This document shows positions 9,488-19,307 of a DNA stretch of 64,000 nt, one piece after another; the first letter of the stretch is position 1, and every line of letters begins with the position of its first letter. Below the pieces are notes generated by a model that was given only the letters and a program-made list of their open reading frames with translations, ran no database searches and was not told where the DNA came from. The position numbers and the translations under genes were made by a program. Source of the stretch: Nodularia sp. (in: cyanobacteria) (GTDB lineage: Bacteria; Cyanobacteriota; Cyanobacteriia; Cyanobacteriales; Nostocaceae). The stretch spans positions 1 to 64,000 of the forward strand of contig REBL01000126.1 in NCBI GenBank assembly GCA_007692755.1, given 5' to 3'.

Positions 9488-11518
9488 ATGGCTACCAAAA
9501 CACTGACCAAACTCAAGCGCAAACAAAGTTCTCAAACTCGCTCCTGGGAAAACCTCACAGACCGCCGTAAACTCCGCCATATTGAAAACACACTGGATAA
9601 AGCGATAGCATCCTCAATTCAGGATGATGCTATCGAGTCTCACGAAGACTTTAAAACCTGTGTAGAAAATTACAGCCAGGAATCAGGGAAAGCCCCCATC
9701 ACAGTAGAACTCTGCGTAGGAGGTGACGATGATCAAGAGATTAGAGGCTATCGCTTCTACCTCACCAGTGATCCTGGACACAGAACCAGTGGCAAATACC
9801 TAATCAAAAATCTGGAAGGAATCACCAGCAAGGATGAAAACTATTTCACTCCTTCTAACATTGCGGAAATCTGCGGTTTTGCTGAGACTGAACTTGATGA
9901 TCTCGATGATGAATTAGAAGATGACTTGCTCGATTTAGATGAGGAAAATGAGGAAAATGAAGAAATAGATGATATTGACGACGAACTGGACGACCTGTTG
10001 AATGCAGATTTCAACACTGAACTTGATGAGCTAGATGATTTAGATCAAGAAGACGAACCATCAATTAGTTCTGTTCGCGCCAGCCAAACTAAAGCTTCAG
10101 CCAAAACATCAACAAAAACCCAAAGTAAATCCCCACCAAAAGCACAAGCTAAAACTCAGGAGAGAGCGAAAACCAATAAATCGGCAACTAAAAACGTCAA
10201 ATCCAGAGAACCTTTAGACGAAGCTTCGCGTTTAAGTGCCACAGCGGCCACCAATGGACGAGAAGTAAATGGGGTGAATGTAGTCGGACTAGCAGGACAA
10301 CTGGGAACTCTAGGAATCGCAGTGGGACAGGGTGTTTTGGAGCAACTAGCAGCCGAAGCTGATGCAAAAAGACTCCAGCGCATTCTCAAAGAACTGCAAC
10401 GACAAAATGACCGCGTAGATCATATATCCAGTCGCTTGCAAGCAGCCAATCCAGACTCATCCCAGTCTCAAAAGTCTGAAGATAATCAAACTATATCTGA
10501 AGAACCAACCGCAAACAATCCATTGGCTGTAGCTGCTACCAAAATCGGCTCCAAAGTAGACAATGTTGGTGTCAAACTCGACCCCAAATACCAATCTCAG
10601 CCATTTAAATTAGATAAAGATGCCACTGTCAGCGAACAACTTGACCAAATTGAAGCATACTTGAAACTTCTTGACAAACGACTTGATCGTTTAGAAAAGG
10701 CAATTGGCCGATTAGAAAAACAGATGGCAACACCACAAAGCCAGGCTGATGTTGAGCCAGATGTGGAAGAAAATAATGTTCTACCTAATTCTAACAGCCA
10801 ACCACCCGCAGAAGTTGACATTTTAAAAAATTTAGAGCAACGCCAAGGGCATCAACAACAAGTTGCTTGTGCAGATGCTTTGGTAGGATTTGCTCAGGTT
10901 GCTAGTGAGTTATTTGAGCAATCTGCCAAAGATGGTATTGCCATTTCTAGTAATAAAAATTTATGGGTAGAAACACAAAACAAACAGGTAGCCATCGCTT
11001 TAGAAAATACCCAAGGTGAAACACTGTTTGCGGCGACTCAGACTCGTGGACAATGGGCGATCGCTCAAGATCATCTGAGTGCTGATGAAAAAACTGGCAT
11101 TTGTAAATTGCCACAATCGAAAGCAGAATATGCCCACAAAGCCAGCGCTCAAGCATTAATTGACAAGTTTCAAGAACAACTACCTCAGCGATTTAACAGC
11201 AATGGCGAATCGAGCTTCACCTGGACGGAAAAGGGTAAAACAAAGTACGAGTTTGAAATGCTCAAACTGCCCAATGGCACACAGCTACTTCAAGGATTTA
11301 ACCCTAATCGCAACGATGAACAAGTTCTGGATGCTATTTTAGTGCCGGGACAACCTCCAGAGATTTTACAGTGCAGCATCCCCCAACGCGAGATGGAAGC
11401 CTTACTGAATAACCAGCAATCAACTCGCTCTACTCCAGATGTCGATGAGCAAGACACTGGAAAACAACGCCAGAAGCAAACTAAAACCAAAGCCAAAAAA
11501 CCAGAAATGCAAGTTTAA
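9488..11518 (+). CDS. Large acidic plasmid protein with coiled coil
   Basis: A 676-residue soluble protein of unknown function at the head of the conjugation block. Residues about 135-185 form a run of Asp, Glu and Leu (repeated E-L-D-D-L), followed by a Lys/Thr/Ala-rich linker, an Ala/Gly-rich segment, and a coiled coil (LDKRLDRLEKAIGRLEKQM) near residue 400. The last 200 residues look globular. The C-terminal tail is lysine-rich. The alternating acidic and basic low-complexity segments suggest a protein- or DNA-interacting scaffold. A similarly acidic tail is found in the protein at 51260. It ends 168 bp before the pilin-like gene; a short AATTCAA repeat lies in that gap. Confidence 0.75.
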   Translation: MATKTLTKLKRKQSSQTRSWENLTDRRKLRHIENTLDKAIASSIQDDAIESHEDFKTCVENYSQESGKAPITVELCVGGDDDQEIRGYRFYLTSDPGHRTSGKYLIKNLEGITSKDENYFTPSNIAEICGFAETELDDLDDELEDDLLDLDEENEENEEIDDIDDELDDLLNADFNTELDELDDLDQEDEPSISSVRASQTKASAKTSTKTQSKSPPKAQAKTQERAKTNKSATKNVKSREPLDEASRLSATAATNGREVNGVNVVGLAGQLGTLGIAVGQGVLEQLAAEADAKRLQRILKELQRQNDRVDHISSRLQAANPDSSQSQKSEDNQTISEEPTANNPLAVAATKIGSKVDNVGVKLDPKYQSQPFKLDKDATVSEQLDQIEAYLKLLDKRLDRLEKAIGRLEKQMATPQSQADVEPDVEENNVLPNSNSQPPAEVDILKNLEQRQGHQQQVACADALVGFAQVASELFEQSAKDGIAISSNKNLWVETQNKQVAIALENTQGETLFAATQTRGQWAIAQDHLSADEKTGICKLPQSKAEYAHKASAQALIDKFQEQLPQRFNSNGESSFTWTEKGKTKYEFEMLKLPNGTQLLQGFNPNRNDEQVLDAILVPGQPPEILQCSIPQREMEALLNNQQSTRSTPDVDEQDTGKQRQKQTKTKAKKPEMQV

Positions 11519-11686
11519 ATCAATCAACTATTCGAGTCAATTCAAAATTCAAAATTCAAGACAATTAGTAGAGGCGAAATAATTCAAACTTATTAATTCA
11601 ATAAAAGGTCAGTAGCATCTCTGAATCACGCAAGAATTGGCTACCCAAATGTTTTTTTAATCAATGAACTATTCCGGGTATTTGCA

Positions 11687-12319
11687 ATGATGAATCACCA
11701 GAAATTTCCAAGTTCTCAATTAAAAATGCAACCATCTCGCAATTCTTACCCTAAATTTATGAACACCATAAAACGCAACCGCACCGACTTACTCTTTATT
11801 TTACTATGTCTGGCGATGGGGATTTATTTGTTGGTTACAAAACCCATATTTATGACGATTTTGGGATGCGCCAGTATAGTATTTTTGGGTATTGGCTATG
11901 TCATGCGTACAGTACCCATTTTAGAAAAATATTTAGGAAGAAAAATCCGTTTTTGGCATATTGTTGCGACCATTATCACTATCACCGCATTACTCGACAC
12001 CTTTGCCACTCCAGCCCATGCTATTTTCTTAAACGGGTTGGAAAACTTCTTCATCAATTTAGCTCAACAAAGTTCACAAGCCGGAGGTGGTTCTACAGCC
12101 ACCCTAGATGCCAACGTTGTGGGCTTGACATTTAACCTGATCCGAGGTTCGTTCTTGTTGCTAGTTGCGGCTGCTTCTCTATTTGCTTACAACCAAGCCC
12201 AGCAAGGTAATGACTGGCGACCAATTGTGACTCAAGTTGGTCTGGCTTTTGCTATTGTTATCGCCATCGATGTAATCACTTTCATCTTTATCGGTAACGG
12301 CACAGGAGTAATCACCTAA
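11687..12319 (+). CDS. VirB2/TrbC-like pilin candidate
   Basis: A 210-residue membrane protein placed directly before the VirB4 ATPase gene, the usual place for a VirB2-like major pilin. It has hydrophobic segments at about 40-75, a signal-like segment ending TPAHA near residue 110, then two closely spaced hydrophobic helices (LIRGSFLLLVAAASLFAY and VGLAFAIVIAIDVITFIFIG) separated by a short polar loop (QQGNDWRP). Two helices after an A-x-A-like cleavage site is the pilin layout of conjugative type IV systems. The N-terminal 110 residues are longer than a usual pilin leader, so processing or a separate membrane role should be checked. Homology is inferred from topology and position. Confidence 0.55.
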   Translation: MMNHQKFPSSQLKMQPSRNSYPKFMNTIKRNRTDLLFILLCLAMGIYLLVTKPIFMTILGCASIVFLGIGYVMRTVPILEKYLGRKIRFWHIVATIITITALLDTFATPAHAIFLNGLENFFINLAQQSSQAGGGSTATLDANVVGLTFNLIRGSFLLLVAAASLFAYNQAQQGNDWRPIVTQVGLAFAIVIAIDVITFIFIGNGTGVIT

Positions 12320-12619
12320 TACAACACCTTTTTGGCGTTAATTTTACCTGTTGGAGTTATCAATCAGCAATCCCATCTCAATCTGTTTCTTTGATTTGTG
12401 GCGCGATACGTGACTGTAGCCAGTATTTGCGTAGTGTTTACCGAAGCTGTGACGCAAGTATATAAGTATAGGACAATGTGCGATCGCTTTTAGCCGGCGC
12501 TCCGCGCCATCGCCCATCGCTCAATCCGCCAAAGACATCGCACACACCTGACAAAATCAGACTGCGCCCCCACCTCAAAAGTAATTGTCATTGAGCAAAC
12601 GCCAGAGAATCAAACAAAC
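12320..12619. other. Intergenic region with palindromic GC-rich repeat
   Basis: About 300 bp between the pilin-like and VirB4-like genes. It holds a GC-rich palindromic repeat near 12477-12520 containing a HIP1 octamer (GCGATCGC) and a CCGGCGCTCCGCGCC core that is related to repeats at 15893 and 17283. No ORF of interest. It could be a transcript-processing hairpin, or simply a dispersed cyanobacterial repeat. Confidence 0.45.
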
Positions 12620-15600
12620 ATGGCACAAGACAATCAAGAATTTATCAAAGTCAACCGGATTCTCGGTAAGCAAGCCAGTATTGGGCCAATTCCCTCAGAA
12701 CAATTAGTTCCTTGGATTGCCATCATTATAGTTTGCTATGTTGCCACCAATGGTTTCCTCAGCTTGGGTATGGGTTGGTTTTTCGCCACCTCATTTTGGC
12801 TAATTGTCAGTTGGTGGATATTAACAGGCAATCAACCCCATGAATTTTTGGATCGATGGCGTAACCCACCGGGGACAGAATGGTGCAACGGTAACAGCAT
12901 TTACATCTCACCGATTCCCCAATATCGACCACCTTGGATGCGTCGGCGCTACGAAGACTCGCAAGTGCGAATCCGACTTAAACCACTGATTGTACCGAAA
13001 CAGTATGGAGGCAACAGTAAATTTATGCCCTTCCAAAATGAGGTAAATATCTGTTGTATTGCAGAGATAAAAAAGGATGAGCGTGAAGTAGCTGCCCTGT
13101 TGTTAGATAAAGGCAAATCTCAGTATCAACTCGTTTTTGGATTTCGCATTGCTGGACTACATGATCTACTAAATGAAAATGAAGTCAGTGAATTTGCCCA
13201 CTCGATAGAAGAAGGTTTAAAAGAACTACCTATCGGTGAAAAAATCACCTTTTGTACTGGCTGTTATAGTGATGATCCTGAGTCACCCATCTTAGGGACA
13301 AATTCCTCTCCAAGCATTCCTCGCCAAACTCAACTCACTTCCCTCGCAGACAATTGCCAAATCAAACCAGTTTCAGTATTGTTTCGCAATGAGCAATTAC
13401 GTGTAGAACAACTTCAATCAGCAGGTTCTCGCCAAACCTGGAGCCAAATTGCTTTTTGTACTTGGACGAGTGAAGCTGATTCCAGCCACCAACAGAAAGA
13501 CTTTGTAGGCGGACTAATTGCCAAATTTAGCCAATTTGGTACTTGGACAGTGGAAAAGATTACAGGAAACAAGCGCCTTTACCAAGAAATATTTTTCAAA
13601 AAGCTGTTACTGCAAGGATTTCAGCAAGGATTCATCCAGTGGGAATTGCTACTGAATACCAAAATTGGTTTAGAGGTTACGCCTTGTAATGCGACAGATT
13701 TGTGGCAAGTCTGCTGGAATCGATTTAATCAAGGTACAGCCCCGCCTATTCCCCAAGTAATTACACTGAAGGAGACGGAAACGGGACTGGAATTAACGGA
13801 AACCGTAACCACCGACAAGCACATTTGCACCCTGCTGATTGAAGGACAACAAGGACGTTCTGCTTGTCCCGAACATCGAGGAGATCATGACCGAGTTTAC
13901 TTGACTGGGAAGGACAAGGTGTGTGGAGTCATGGTGGTAACAGATCCCCCTGTGGGTTGGTCTAATACCCAAGACCAGCTTAAGTGGATTTGGAAAATCC
14001 TCGCTTCTAGCTACGTCCATGATACAGAAGCATGGATTGAAATTAGCCGCAGCAATGACTTTTTCATCCAAGACAACCTGGCACGTCAGGCGAAACAATC
14101 GAAGACAGCCCGGACTTTAGCTATCACCAAAGGACAGGGCAGGGATATTGGCGCAGAACTCAAACAGGAGGAATCCTTTGAAGCTCAACGACGGCTTTAT
14201 CAAGGCACGAAAGCGCTGCATTGTGCGCCGATATTTTTGGTTTATCGCCACAGCACCCAAGAGTTAACCCACGCTTGCAACTTGTTGGCGAACAGTTTTG
14301 AGACTGCCAAAGTAATTCGAGAGCGGAATATTGCCTGGGAAATTTGGCTGCAAACTCTGCCAATTACCTGTAAATGGTTGCTACATGGAGGCAATCTCAG
14401 TGAACGCCGGATGACGTTGGATACTCATACTGTTGCCGGGATCATGCCTCTCACTGTTCCCAAGGACATTGACCAACAGGGTGTCGAATTCCTGACCAGC
14501 CGTGGTGGTAAGCCGATTTATGTTGATTTATTTCACCAACAGATTGGACGGGCTTTAATTACAGGTACTTCCGGCTCAGGCAAGAGTGTTTTGGGTTGGC
14601 GGTTTGCTTTAGAGGCATTAGCTAACAATATCCCCGTGGTGGGGATGGATATCTCTGCTGGTGGTCATAGTACTTTTAAAACGGCGATTGAGCTTTTGGG
14701 GGAGCAAGGAGCATATTATGATATTTCCAGTGGTAGTAGCAACCTCATGGAACCGCCAGACTTGCGCCGATTTGACAAGTTGGAACGGGAACGACGCATG
14801 GAGTCTTGGAAGGATTTTATTCGCAAAGCATTAACAGCGATCGCAATGGGTAAAGTCCAAAATCCTCATTTGGCACAACGGGTTGATGCTTTACTGGTAA
14901 AAGCGTTGGATATATTTATCCGAGACTCAGATATTGTGGCTCGCTATAACCAAGCATTTGAAAAGGGCTGGCTTTCACCACAATGGCAGCAGATACCGAC
15001 GTTACCAGATTTCGTCAAGTTTTGCACCAGAGAGCGTTTAAATCTGCGGTCTTTTGAAGACATTGATCGGCAGGCACTTAACCAAATTCACAGTCAAGTT
15101 AGTGCTTTGTTAGCATCTCGATTGGGAAAGGCGATCGCACGTCCCAGCACATTTTCCCCAGCCCCAGCCATTAAATTCTTTGCCCTCAGTGGTTTAAGCA
15201 ACGAACAGGATGCTTACTTGATGGCGATTAATGCCCATACTGCCTGTATTCGTCACGCTCTATCCCACCCCAAGAGTTTGTTCATTGGTGATGAGCTTTC
15301 AGTGCTTTTACGTAAAGAAGGTTTTGCACAAGTTATCGGCGAAACTTGCGCCACAGGCAGAAAAGAAGGTATTGCCGTGATTCTACTGTCCCAAGACCCG
15401 GACACCATTTGTGAATGTGCAACAGGCGCTCAAATCATGCAAAACATGACTTACAGAATTACGGGACGGATTACCAGTAGCGGTGTTGCTTCTTTCCAAC
15501 GCTATTTGGGCTATCCCGTCAATATGATTGCTCATAATGCCACTGATGCGTTTTTGCCTCGTACCAGTGACCTTTATTCCTGTTGGCTCGTGGAAACAGG

Positions 15601-15973
15601 TGGGAGATTCTGGCGTACCCGTTTTTACCCTGGAGAATTGATGCTTGCTACTGTTGCTAATAACCAGGATGAACGCGAAGCCAGAGAACGGGTCATGGCT
15701 CAGTATCCAGACACCCCCAAAGGCAAACTATTAGGACTCAGAACATTTACTGATGCTTACATTCCGGCGTTGAAAGAAAACAAAGGCTTTCACCATATTG
15801 GTCAAGAGCGACATCAAGCTACGCAGCAAGGCGATTTACCTCCAATTACAGCAGGTGATCATGATTGGCAAAGCCGCAACGAAGGCGATAGCGCGGAGCG
15901 CTGTGCCGGAGGCAATCGTCTTACCACAGCCCTGAGTGCAAAGTACACGTTTCGTGATTCGCCAAAATACTAA
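12620..15973 (+). CDS. virB4: VirB4/TraC-type conjugation ATPase with VirB3-like N terminus
   Basis: Inner-membrane-associated ATPase that powers pilus assembly and substrate transfer. At 1,117 residues it is longer than typical VirB4 (about 800). Residues 25-75 form two membrane helices (LVPWIAIIIVCYVATNGFL; FATSFWLIVSWWIL) resembling VirB3, so this appears to be a VirB3-VirB4 fusion as known in several type IV systems. Walker A is GTSGSGKS at 649-656 (K655); Walker B is L-F-I-G-D-E with D891-E892. The central region (about 100-560) matches the VirB4 N-terminal domain in position only. The last about 70 residues include a stretch encoded by a GC-rich palindromic repeat (15880-15925), possibly an insertion in the tail. 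Confidence 0.9.
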   Translation: MAQDNQEFIKVNRILGKQASIGPIPSEQLVPWIAIIIVCYVATNGFLSLGMGWFFATSFWLIVSWWILTGNQPHEFLDRWRNPPGTEWCNGNSIYISPIPQYRPPWMRRRYEDSQVRIRLKPLIVPKQYGGNSKFMPFQNEVNICCIAEIKKDEREVAALLLDKGKSQYQLVFGFRIAGLHDLLNENEVSEFAHSIEEGLKELPIGEKITFCTGCYSDDPESPILGTNSSPSIPRQTQLTSLADNCQIKPVSVLFRNEQLRVEQLQSAGSRQTWSQIAFCTWTSEADSSHQQKDFVGGLIAKFSQFGTWTVEKITGNKRLYQEIFFKKLLLQGFQQGFIQWELLLNTKIGLEVTPCNATDLWQVCWNRFNQGTAPPIPQVITLKETETGLELTETVTTDKHICTLLIEGQQGRSACPEHRGDHDRVYLTGKDKVCGVMVVTDPPVGWSNTQDQLKWIWKILASSYVHDTEAWIEISRSNDFFIQDNLARQAKQSKTARTLAITKGQGRDIGAELKQEESFEAQRRLYQGTKALHCAPIFLVYRHSTQELTHACNLLANSFETAKVIRERNIAWEIWLQTLPITCKWLLHGGNLSERRMTLDTHTVAGIMPLTVPKDIDQQGVEFLTSRGGKPIYVDLFHQQIGRALITGTSGSGKSVLGWRFALEALANNIPVVGMDISAGGHSTFKTAIELLGEQGAYYDISSGSSNLMEPPDLRRFDKLERERRMESWKDFIRKALTAIAMGKVQNPHLAQRVDALLVKALDIFIRDSDIVARYNQAFEKGWLSPQWQQIPTLPDFVKFCTRERLNLRSFEDIDRQALNQIHSQVSALLASRLGKAIARPSTFSPAPAIKFFALSGLSNEQDAYLMAINAHTACIRHALSHPKSLFIGDELSVLLRKEGFAQVIGETCATGRKEGIAVILLSQDPDTICECATGAQIMQNMTYRITGRITSSGVASFQRYLGYPVNMIAHNATDAFLPRTSDLYSCWLVETGGRFWRTRFYPGELMLATVANNQDEREARERVMAQYPDTPKGKLLGLRTFTDAYIPALKENKGFHHIGQERHQATQQGDLPPITAGDHDWQSRNEGDSAERCAGGNRLTTALSAKYTFRDSPKY
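15880..15925. repeat. Palindromic repeat inside virB4 3' end
   Basis: A GC-rich segment with an AGCGC-GGA-GCGCT palindrome followed by GTGCCGGAGGC. The same GTGCCGGAGGC core occurs in the intergenic repeat near 17290. Here it is translated as D-S-A-E-R-C-A-G-G, so a dispersed palindromic element seems to have settled in the coding tail without breaking the frame. Confidence 0.5.
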
Positions 15974-16220
15974 CGATAACCAACCTTTTCAAGAGTGCTT
16001 AATTGTCAAATAACTTACGCAAAATATCTCACTTCCACAAGCTCCCTGTCTGTAGCGAGACTCTACGCGGTCAGTGCAGCTATGCCCATTAGAGCTTTAA
16101 GACCAGATCAGAGCAAAGAGCAGTGACCATTCAAACTCTCGTTTCTCAGTGTCCTCTGCGGTCTTAATTCCGTAACTCGTGCATAAGACCGATAAATTAC
16201 TGAATTTAGGAGATTAAATC

Positions 16221-17033
16221 ATGAAATTTCAATTGCACACTATCAGATTAGTAACATTGATTTTAGTCTGGGAACTTGGCTTTGTAGCCAGTCCCGTCAT
16301 GGCTCGCACTCAAGACAATGGTCGAGATCCACTAGCGGCGGCTGTACAAAACCAAACTACTGGTAATAGTATTTTTACTTCAAATACAGCTGCTCAAATC
16401 AATGATTTTGTCGGAGATGTCAAAAACTTCGTGCAGAATGACCTCTTTAATCCCCTGGGTAATCTGCTCAATTCTGCCTTGGGTGCCGTTCAAATTCCCG
16501 ATTTAAACCAGATATTGGCAGGAATCATGAACGGTGCTGTCAACAATGATCCTGGTGCTGTGCTGTCAGAAACTTTAGAGAACAAAACCAATGGTCAAAG
16601 CTCTTATGGTATCCGTGAAGACTTTGGTAAATTCGCTACTAGAACAGTTGCTACTGGTGTGGCGAATCAGGCTACCTTGAACCAAACCGCCCAAAATCAA
16701 ATGGCTGAAATTAAACAGGCGACTCGGCAAGATACTCAAGCAAGTGTCAGCTTGGGTGAGGAATCTCAAAACTTAGATGTTACCCAACAAATTTTACAAA
16801 ATCTATCCCAACAAACTGCCCTCAACAGTCGCGTCAATGAACGGATGCTTCAAGAGTCCCAGCAAGCCCGCATTGACAGGGCATTAATTAACACTATAAC
16901 TGCTCAAACAGCCAAGGAACTTTCAGCTATCAATACCGCAGATCGTCGTAAGAGTATTGCCGCCGGTAATGCTGCTACTCAACAAATGGGGTTATTGATC
17001 ATGCCTGGTGGAATGACCCTGGGCGCTGATTAG
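16221..17033 (+). CDS. VirB5/TrbJ-like periplasmic transfer protein
   Basis: A 270-residue exported protein with a good Shine-Dalgarno (TAGGAG, ending about eight bases before ATG). The signal peptide is basic, then hydrophobic (LVTLILVWELGF) and ends A-S-P-V-M-A. The mature protein is rich in Gln, Asn, Ala and Thr and, from about residue 150, strongly helical (repeated Q-N-Q-M-A-E-I, QQARIDRAL), typical of VirB5/TrbJ minor pilin-tip proteins, which lie between VirB4 and VirB6 as here. No cysteine pair or enzymatic motif. Assigned by signal peptide, composition and operon position; sequence identity to VirB5 would be low. Confidence 0.55.
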   Translation: MKFQLHTIRLVTLILVWELGFVASPVMARTQDNGRDPLAAAVQNQTTGNSIFTSNTAAQINDFVGDVKNFVQNDLFNPLGNLLNSALGAVQIPDLNQILAGIMNGAVNNDPGAVLSETLENKTNGQSSYGIREDFGKFATRTVATGVANQATLNQTAQNQMAEIKQATRQDTQASVSLGEESQNLDVTQQILQNLSQQTALNSRVNERMLQESQQARIDRALINTITAQTAKELSAINTADRRKSIAAGNAATQQMGLLIMPGGMTLGAD

Positions 17034-17435
17034 TAGCTTGGAACCGGGGAACAGTGATTGGAAGACTGGGTATTAATCCCTACTCAATAACTGTCGGTTT
17101 GCTGATTTGGATCTGACTTGTCAAAGAAGAGGAAAAGGGGCAGGCTTGCCCTGAGCGCAGTCGTAAAGCCTACGGCATAGCTGCGCTTAGTGCGTAGCAT
17201 CCCTAAGGGTAGGGGAGCAGGGGAGAACCCCATAAATAAATTTAGCGTTGCTGATTGAGAATATGAATTCGTCTCACGCACCAGCGCAGCGTGCCGGAGG
17301 CTCTAGCACGAAGTGCGTTAGGCGCAAAGGTACGAAGAACAAGAATGGTAATTTTGGCATTTCATACTTTGATTCAGCAACGCCATAAATTTAAAAACCT
17401 GATTTTACGTCGAGATAGTCGATAAATTTGAATCA
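17034..17435. other. Intergenic region with dispersed GC-rich repeats
   Basis: About 400 bp between the VirB5-like and VirB6-like genes. It is largely built of repeat sequence typical of filamentous cyanobacteria: segments near 17155-17200 (GCCTACGGCATAGCTGCGC and TGCGTAGCAT) and 17281-17330 (GTGCCGGAGGC, GCACGAAGTGCG). I see no credible gene. It interrupts an otherwise compact transfer operon, so transcription may restart before 17436. Confidence 0.5.
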
Positions 17436-18554
17436 ATGATACATTTAATGGCGGATTCACTCCCCATCACCGGCGGTGAATCTGATGCTCTAGAAATTAT
17501 TTCCAGTTCTTTAGAACTTTCCCGCGCCACAGTTGAGTCATGGAACAGCGTTTGGCTAGTTACTCTCGATTCACTCAATTCCGCATTATGGATTGGCTTG
17601 ATTAAACTGGGCATTACATTGGGTGCTGCCAGTATATTATTTGTCGCCCTGACTACTGGCAAAGAGATCATTGAAAAACAATCATGGTCAGAATTAGCAG
17701 CTATCTTTGTTTGGCCCATCGTGATTATGATTTTTTTGGGAGCCAACGGTAATGTATTGGCCAACACAATTACCTTTATCCGAGGTTTTGCTTACAACCA
17801 AGTACAAAATGTTCTGCAATTGCAAGTTGGTGAACTCACATTTCGAGATGCTATTTCCAATGTCACAATTAGCAGTATTGCCAGACAACAATTAGAAAAC
17901 CTTTATAGCGAATGTCAGGGAAAAGTGGGTACGGAGTTAGTTGAATGCTGGGACTCCAAGCAAGCTCAGGCACAAGCAATTGTTACCAAAGCTGAAGAAG
18001 AAGCAAGGTCTCCACTACAACCACTACGAGATTTTGCTAGTTTTCTCTGGAATAGAACTTTACCTGGTCAAATCGGTACTGCTGTTCAGTTTGCTACTGA
18101 CCCAGGTAGTGTGTTTCGAGATACTGCAATTCCCATTATTCGCTTGATTCTCTATGCCTTGCAATGGGGTTTCGTCAATATTTTAGAAGCGGCGCTGCTG
18201 CTAACGGCATTATTTGCACCGATTGCGGTGGGTTTGTCTTTACTACCATTACAAGGTCGTCCTATTTGGGCATGGCTGACTGGGTTTATTTCCTTGTTTG
18301 GTGTTCAACGTGGCTACAACATTTTAGTTGGACTGGCAGCGGTAGTGTTAGTCAAGTCTGGTGCAGAGTTGGCATCTGATGTAGCCTTTATGTTTTTCTT
18401 AAGTATTTTTGCACCAATTTTGGCAGTATTAATAGCTGGAGGTGGAGGAATGGCACTTTATAACGGCATTTCTGCCAACGTTAAAGGCTTAGTTGATATT
18501 TTCAGCAGTGCAATTGTCACTGCTACCAGTATTGCCGTCCTCCGCAGGGGGTAA
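17436..18554 (+). CDS. VirB6/TrbL-like polytopic membrane protein
   Basis: Inner-membrane channel component of the type IV secretion system, 372 residues. I see about six to seven hydrophobic segments: around 50-75, 85-110, 235-275 (two), 285-310 and 320-350, separated by a long hydrophilic central loop (about 110-225) containing two cysteines (YSECQGK, VECWDSK). This is the layout of VirB6/TrbL. It is followed after two bases by the VirB8-like gene, so the two are translationally linked. Homology rests on topology and gene order, not on a sequence motif. Confidence 0.7.
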   Translation: MIHLMADSLPITGGESDALEIISSSLELSRATVESWNSVWLVTLDSLNSALWIGLIKLGITLGAASILFVALTTGKEIIEKQSWSELAAIFVWPIVIMIFLGANGNVLANTITFIRGFAYNQVQNVLQLQVGELTFRDAISNVTISSIARQQLENLYSECQGKVGTELVECWDSKQAQAQAIVTKAEEEARSPLQPLRDFASFLWNRTLPGQIGTAVQFATDPGSVFRDTAIPIIRLILYALQWGFVNILEAALLLTALFAPIAVGLSLLPLQGRPIWAWLTGFISLFGVQRGYNILVGLAAVVLVKSGAELASDVAFMFFLSIFAPILAVLIAGGGGMALYNGISANVKGLVDIFSSAIVTATSIAVLRRG

Positions 18555-18556
18555 TC

Positions 18557-19282
18557 ATGCAAGTAAAACGACTTCAAGCTCCATTGCTTCCAGAAGCTAA
18601 AAATATCTTAGCTATTTGTTTTCTTTGCTTAACTGCATTTAACGGTTTCATCCTGTTGTTGACACTGTTCACCGCTTTTAGGGTCAATAAAATTGCTGAC
18701 CGCAAGACAACCTTTGCTCAGTTGGTAAATGGTGAAACTATCTACATTTCCGAACAAGACCGCAACTGGCGCTATCCAGCCGTGATTCAAAGAGTAGTTA
18801 GTGATTGGACAACCTTAACATTTAATTGGGATGACAAACTCACTGGTACTAATAAACCAGACCAAGGCGTTCAAGTTGGTCGAAATGGGCGCATTCCCAT
18901 CAATGCTTGGTTCGCTTCCTTGCTGCTAGAACCAGAATTCGCCCAAGCTTCTTTACCGAAAATTGCGGAATTAGTTCCTAATACTGTCTTTTCCGGTCAA
19001 CTTCGTAGCACCACGATTATTTCTTATCTTTCCGAACCCAGAGCAATAAGACTAGGGGAATGGGAAATCGATATGATTGCTACTCGAATTTTAGTTGACC
19101 GCACTACAGGCAGAGATGAACGTATTGCTTTTAACCGCACTTTTACTGTCCAGTCCGTGGAAATCCCCCGGTCGCCTTTAGGTAAAGATGCCCCTCTGGT
19201 AGAACAGAAAATTTATGATATGCGAGCTTCTGGACTACAAATTACCCAAATGGTTGAGTTTAATCCTCCACGACGACGGTAA
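18557..19282 (+). CDS. VirB8-like assembly factor
   Basis: A 241-residue bitopic inner-membrane protein. A short cytosolic N terminus is followed by one membrane helix (ILAICFLCLTAFNGFILLLTLFTAF, about 16-40) and a periplasmic domain of about 195 residues with mixed strands, ending in a basic R-R-R. Size, topology and position between VirB6 and VirB10 fit VirB8 or its TrbF/TraE relatives, the nucleating factor of the inner-membrane complex. The start 2 bp after the VirB6-like stop indicates coupling. The sequence shows no diagnostic VirB8 motif to me, so a remote relative is likely. Confidence 0.6.
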   Translation: MQVKRLQAPLLPEAKNILAICFLCLTAFNGFILLLTLFTAFRVNKIADRKTTFAQLVNGETIYISEQDRNWRYPAVIQRVVSDWTTLTFNWDDKLTGTNKPDQGVQVGRNGRIPINAWFASLLLEPEFAQASLPKIAELVPNTVFSGQLRSTTIISYLSEPRAIRLGEWEIDMIATRILVDRTTGRDERIAFNRTFTVQSVEIPRSPLGKDAPLVEQKIYDMRASGLQITQMVEFNPPRRR

Positions 19283-19307
19283 ATCTTCTGAGAGCAAAGA
19301 TACAATT

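Noticed and set aside
10156-10389. Antisense open frames within the acidic protein gene
   Set aside because: They mirror the codon bias of the real gene and have no ribosome site or motif.
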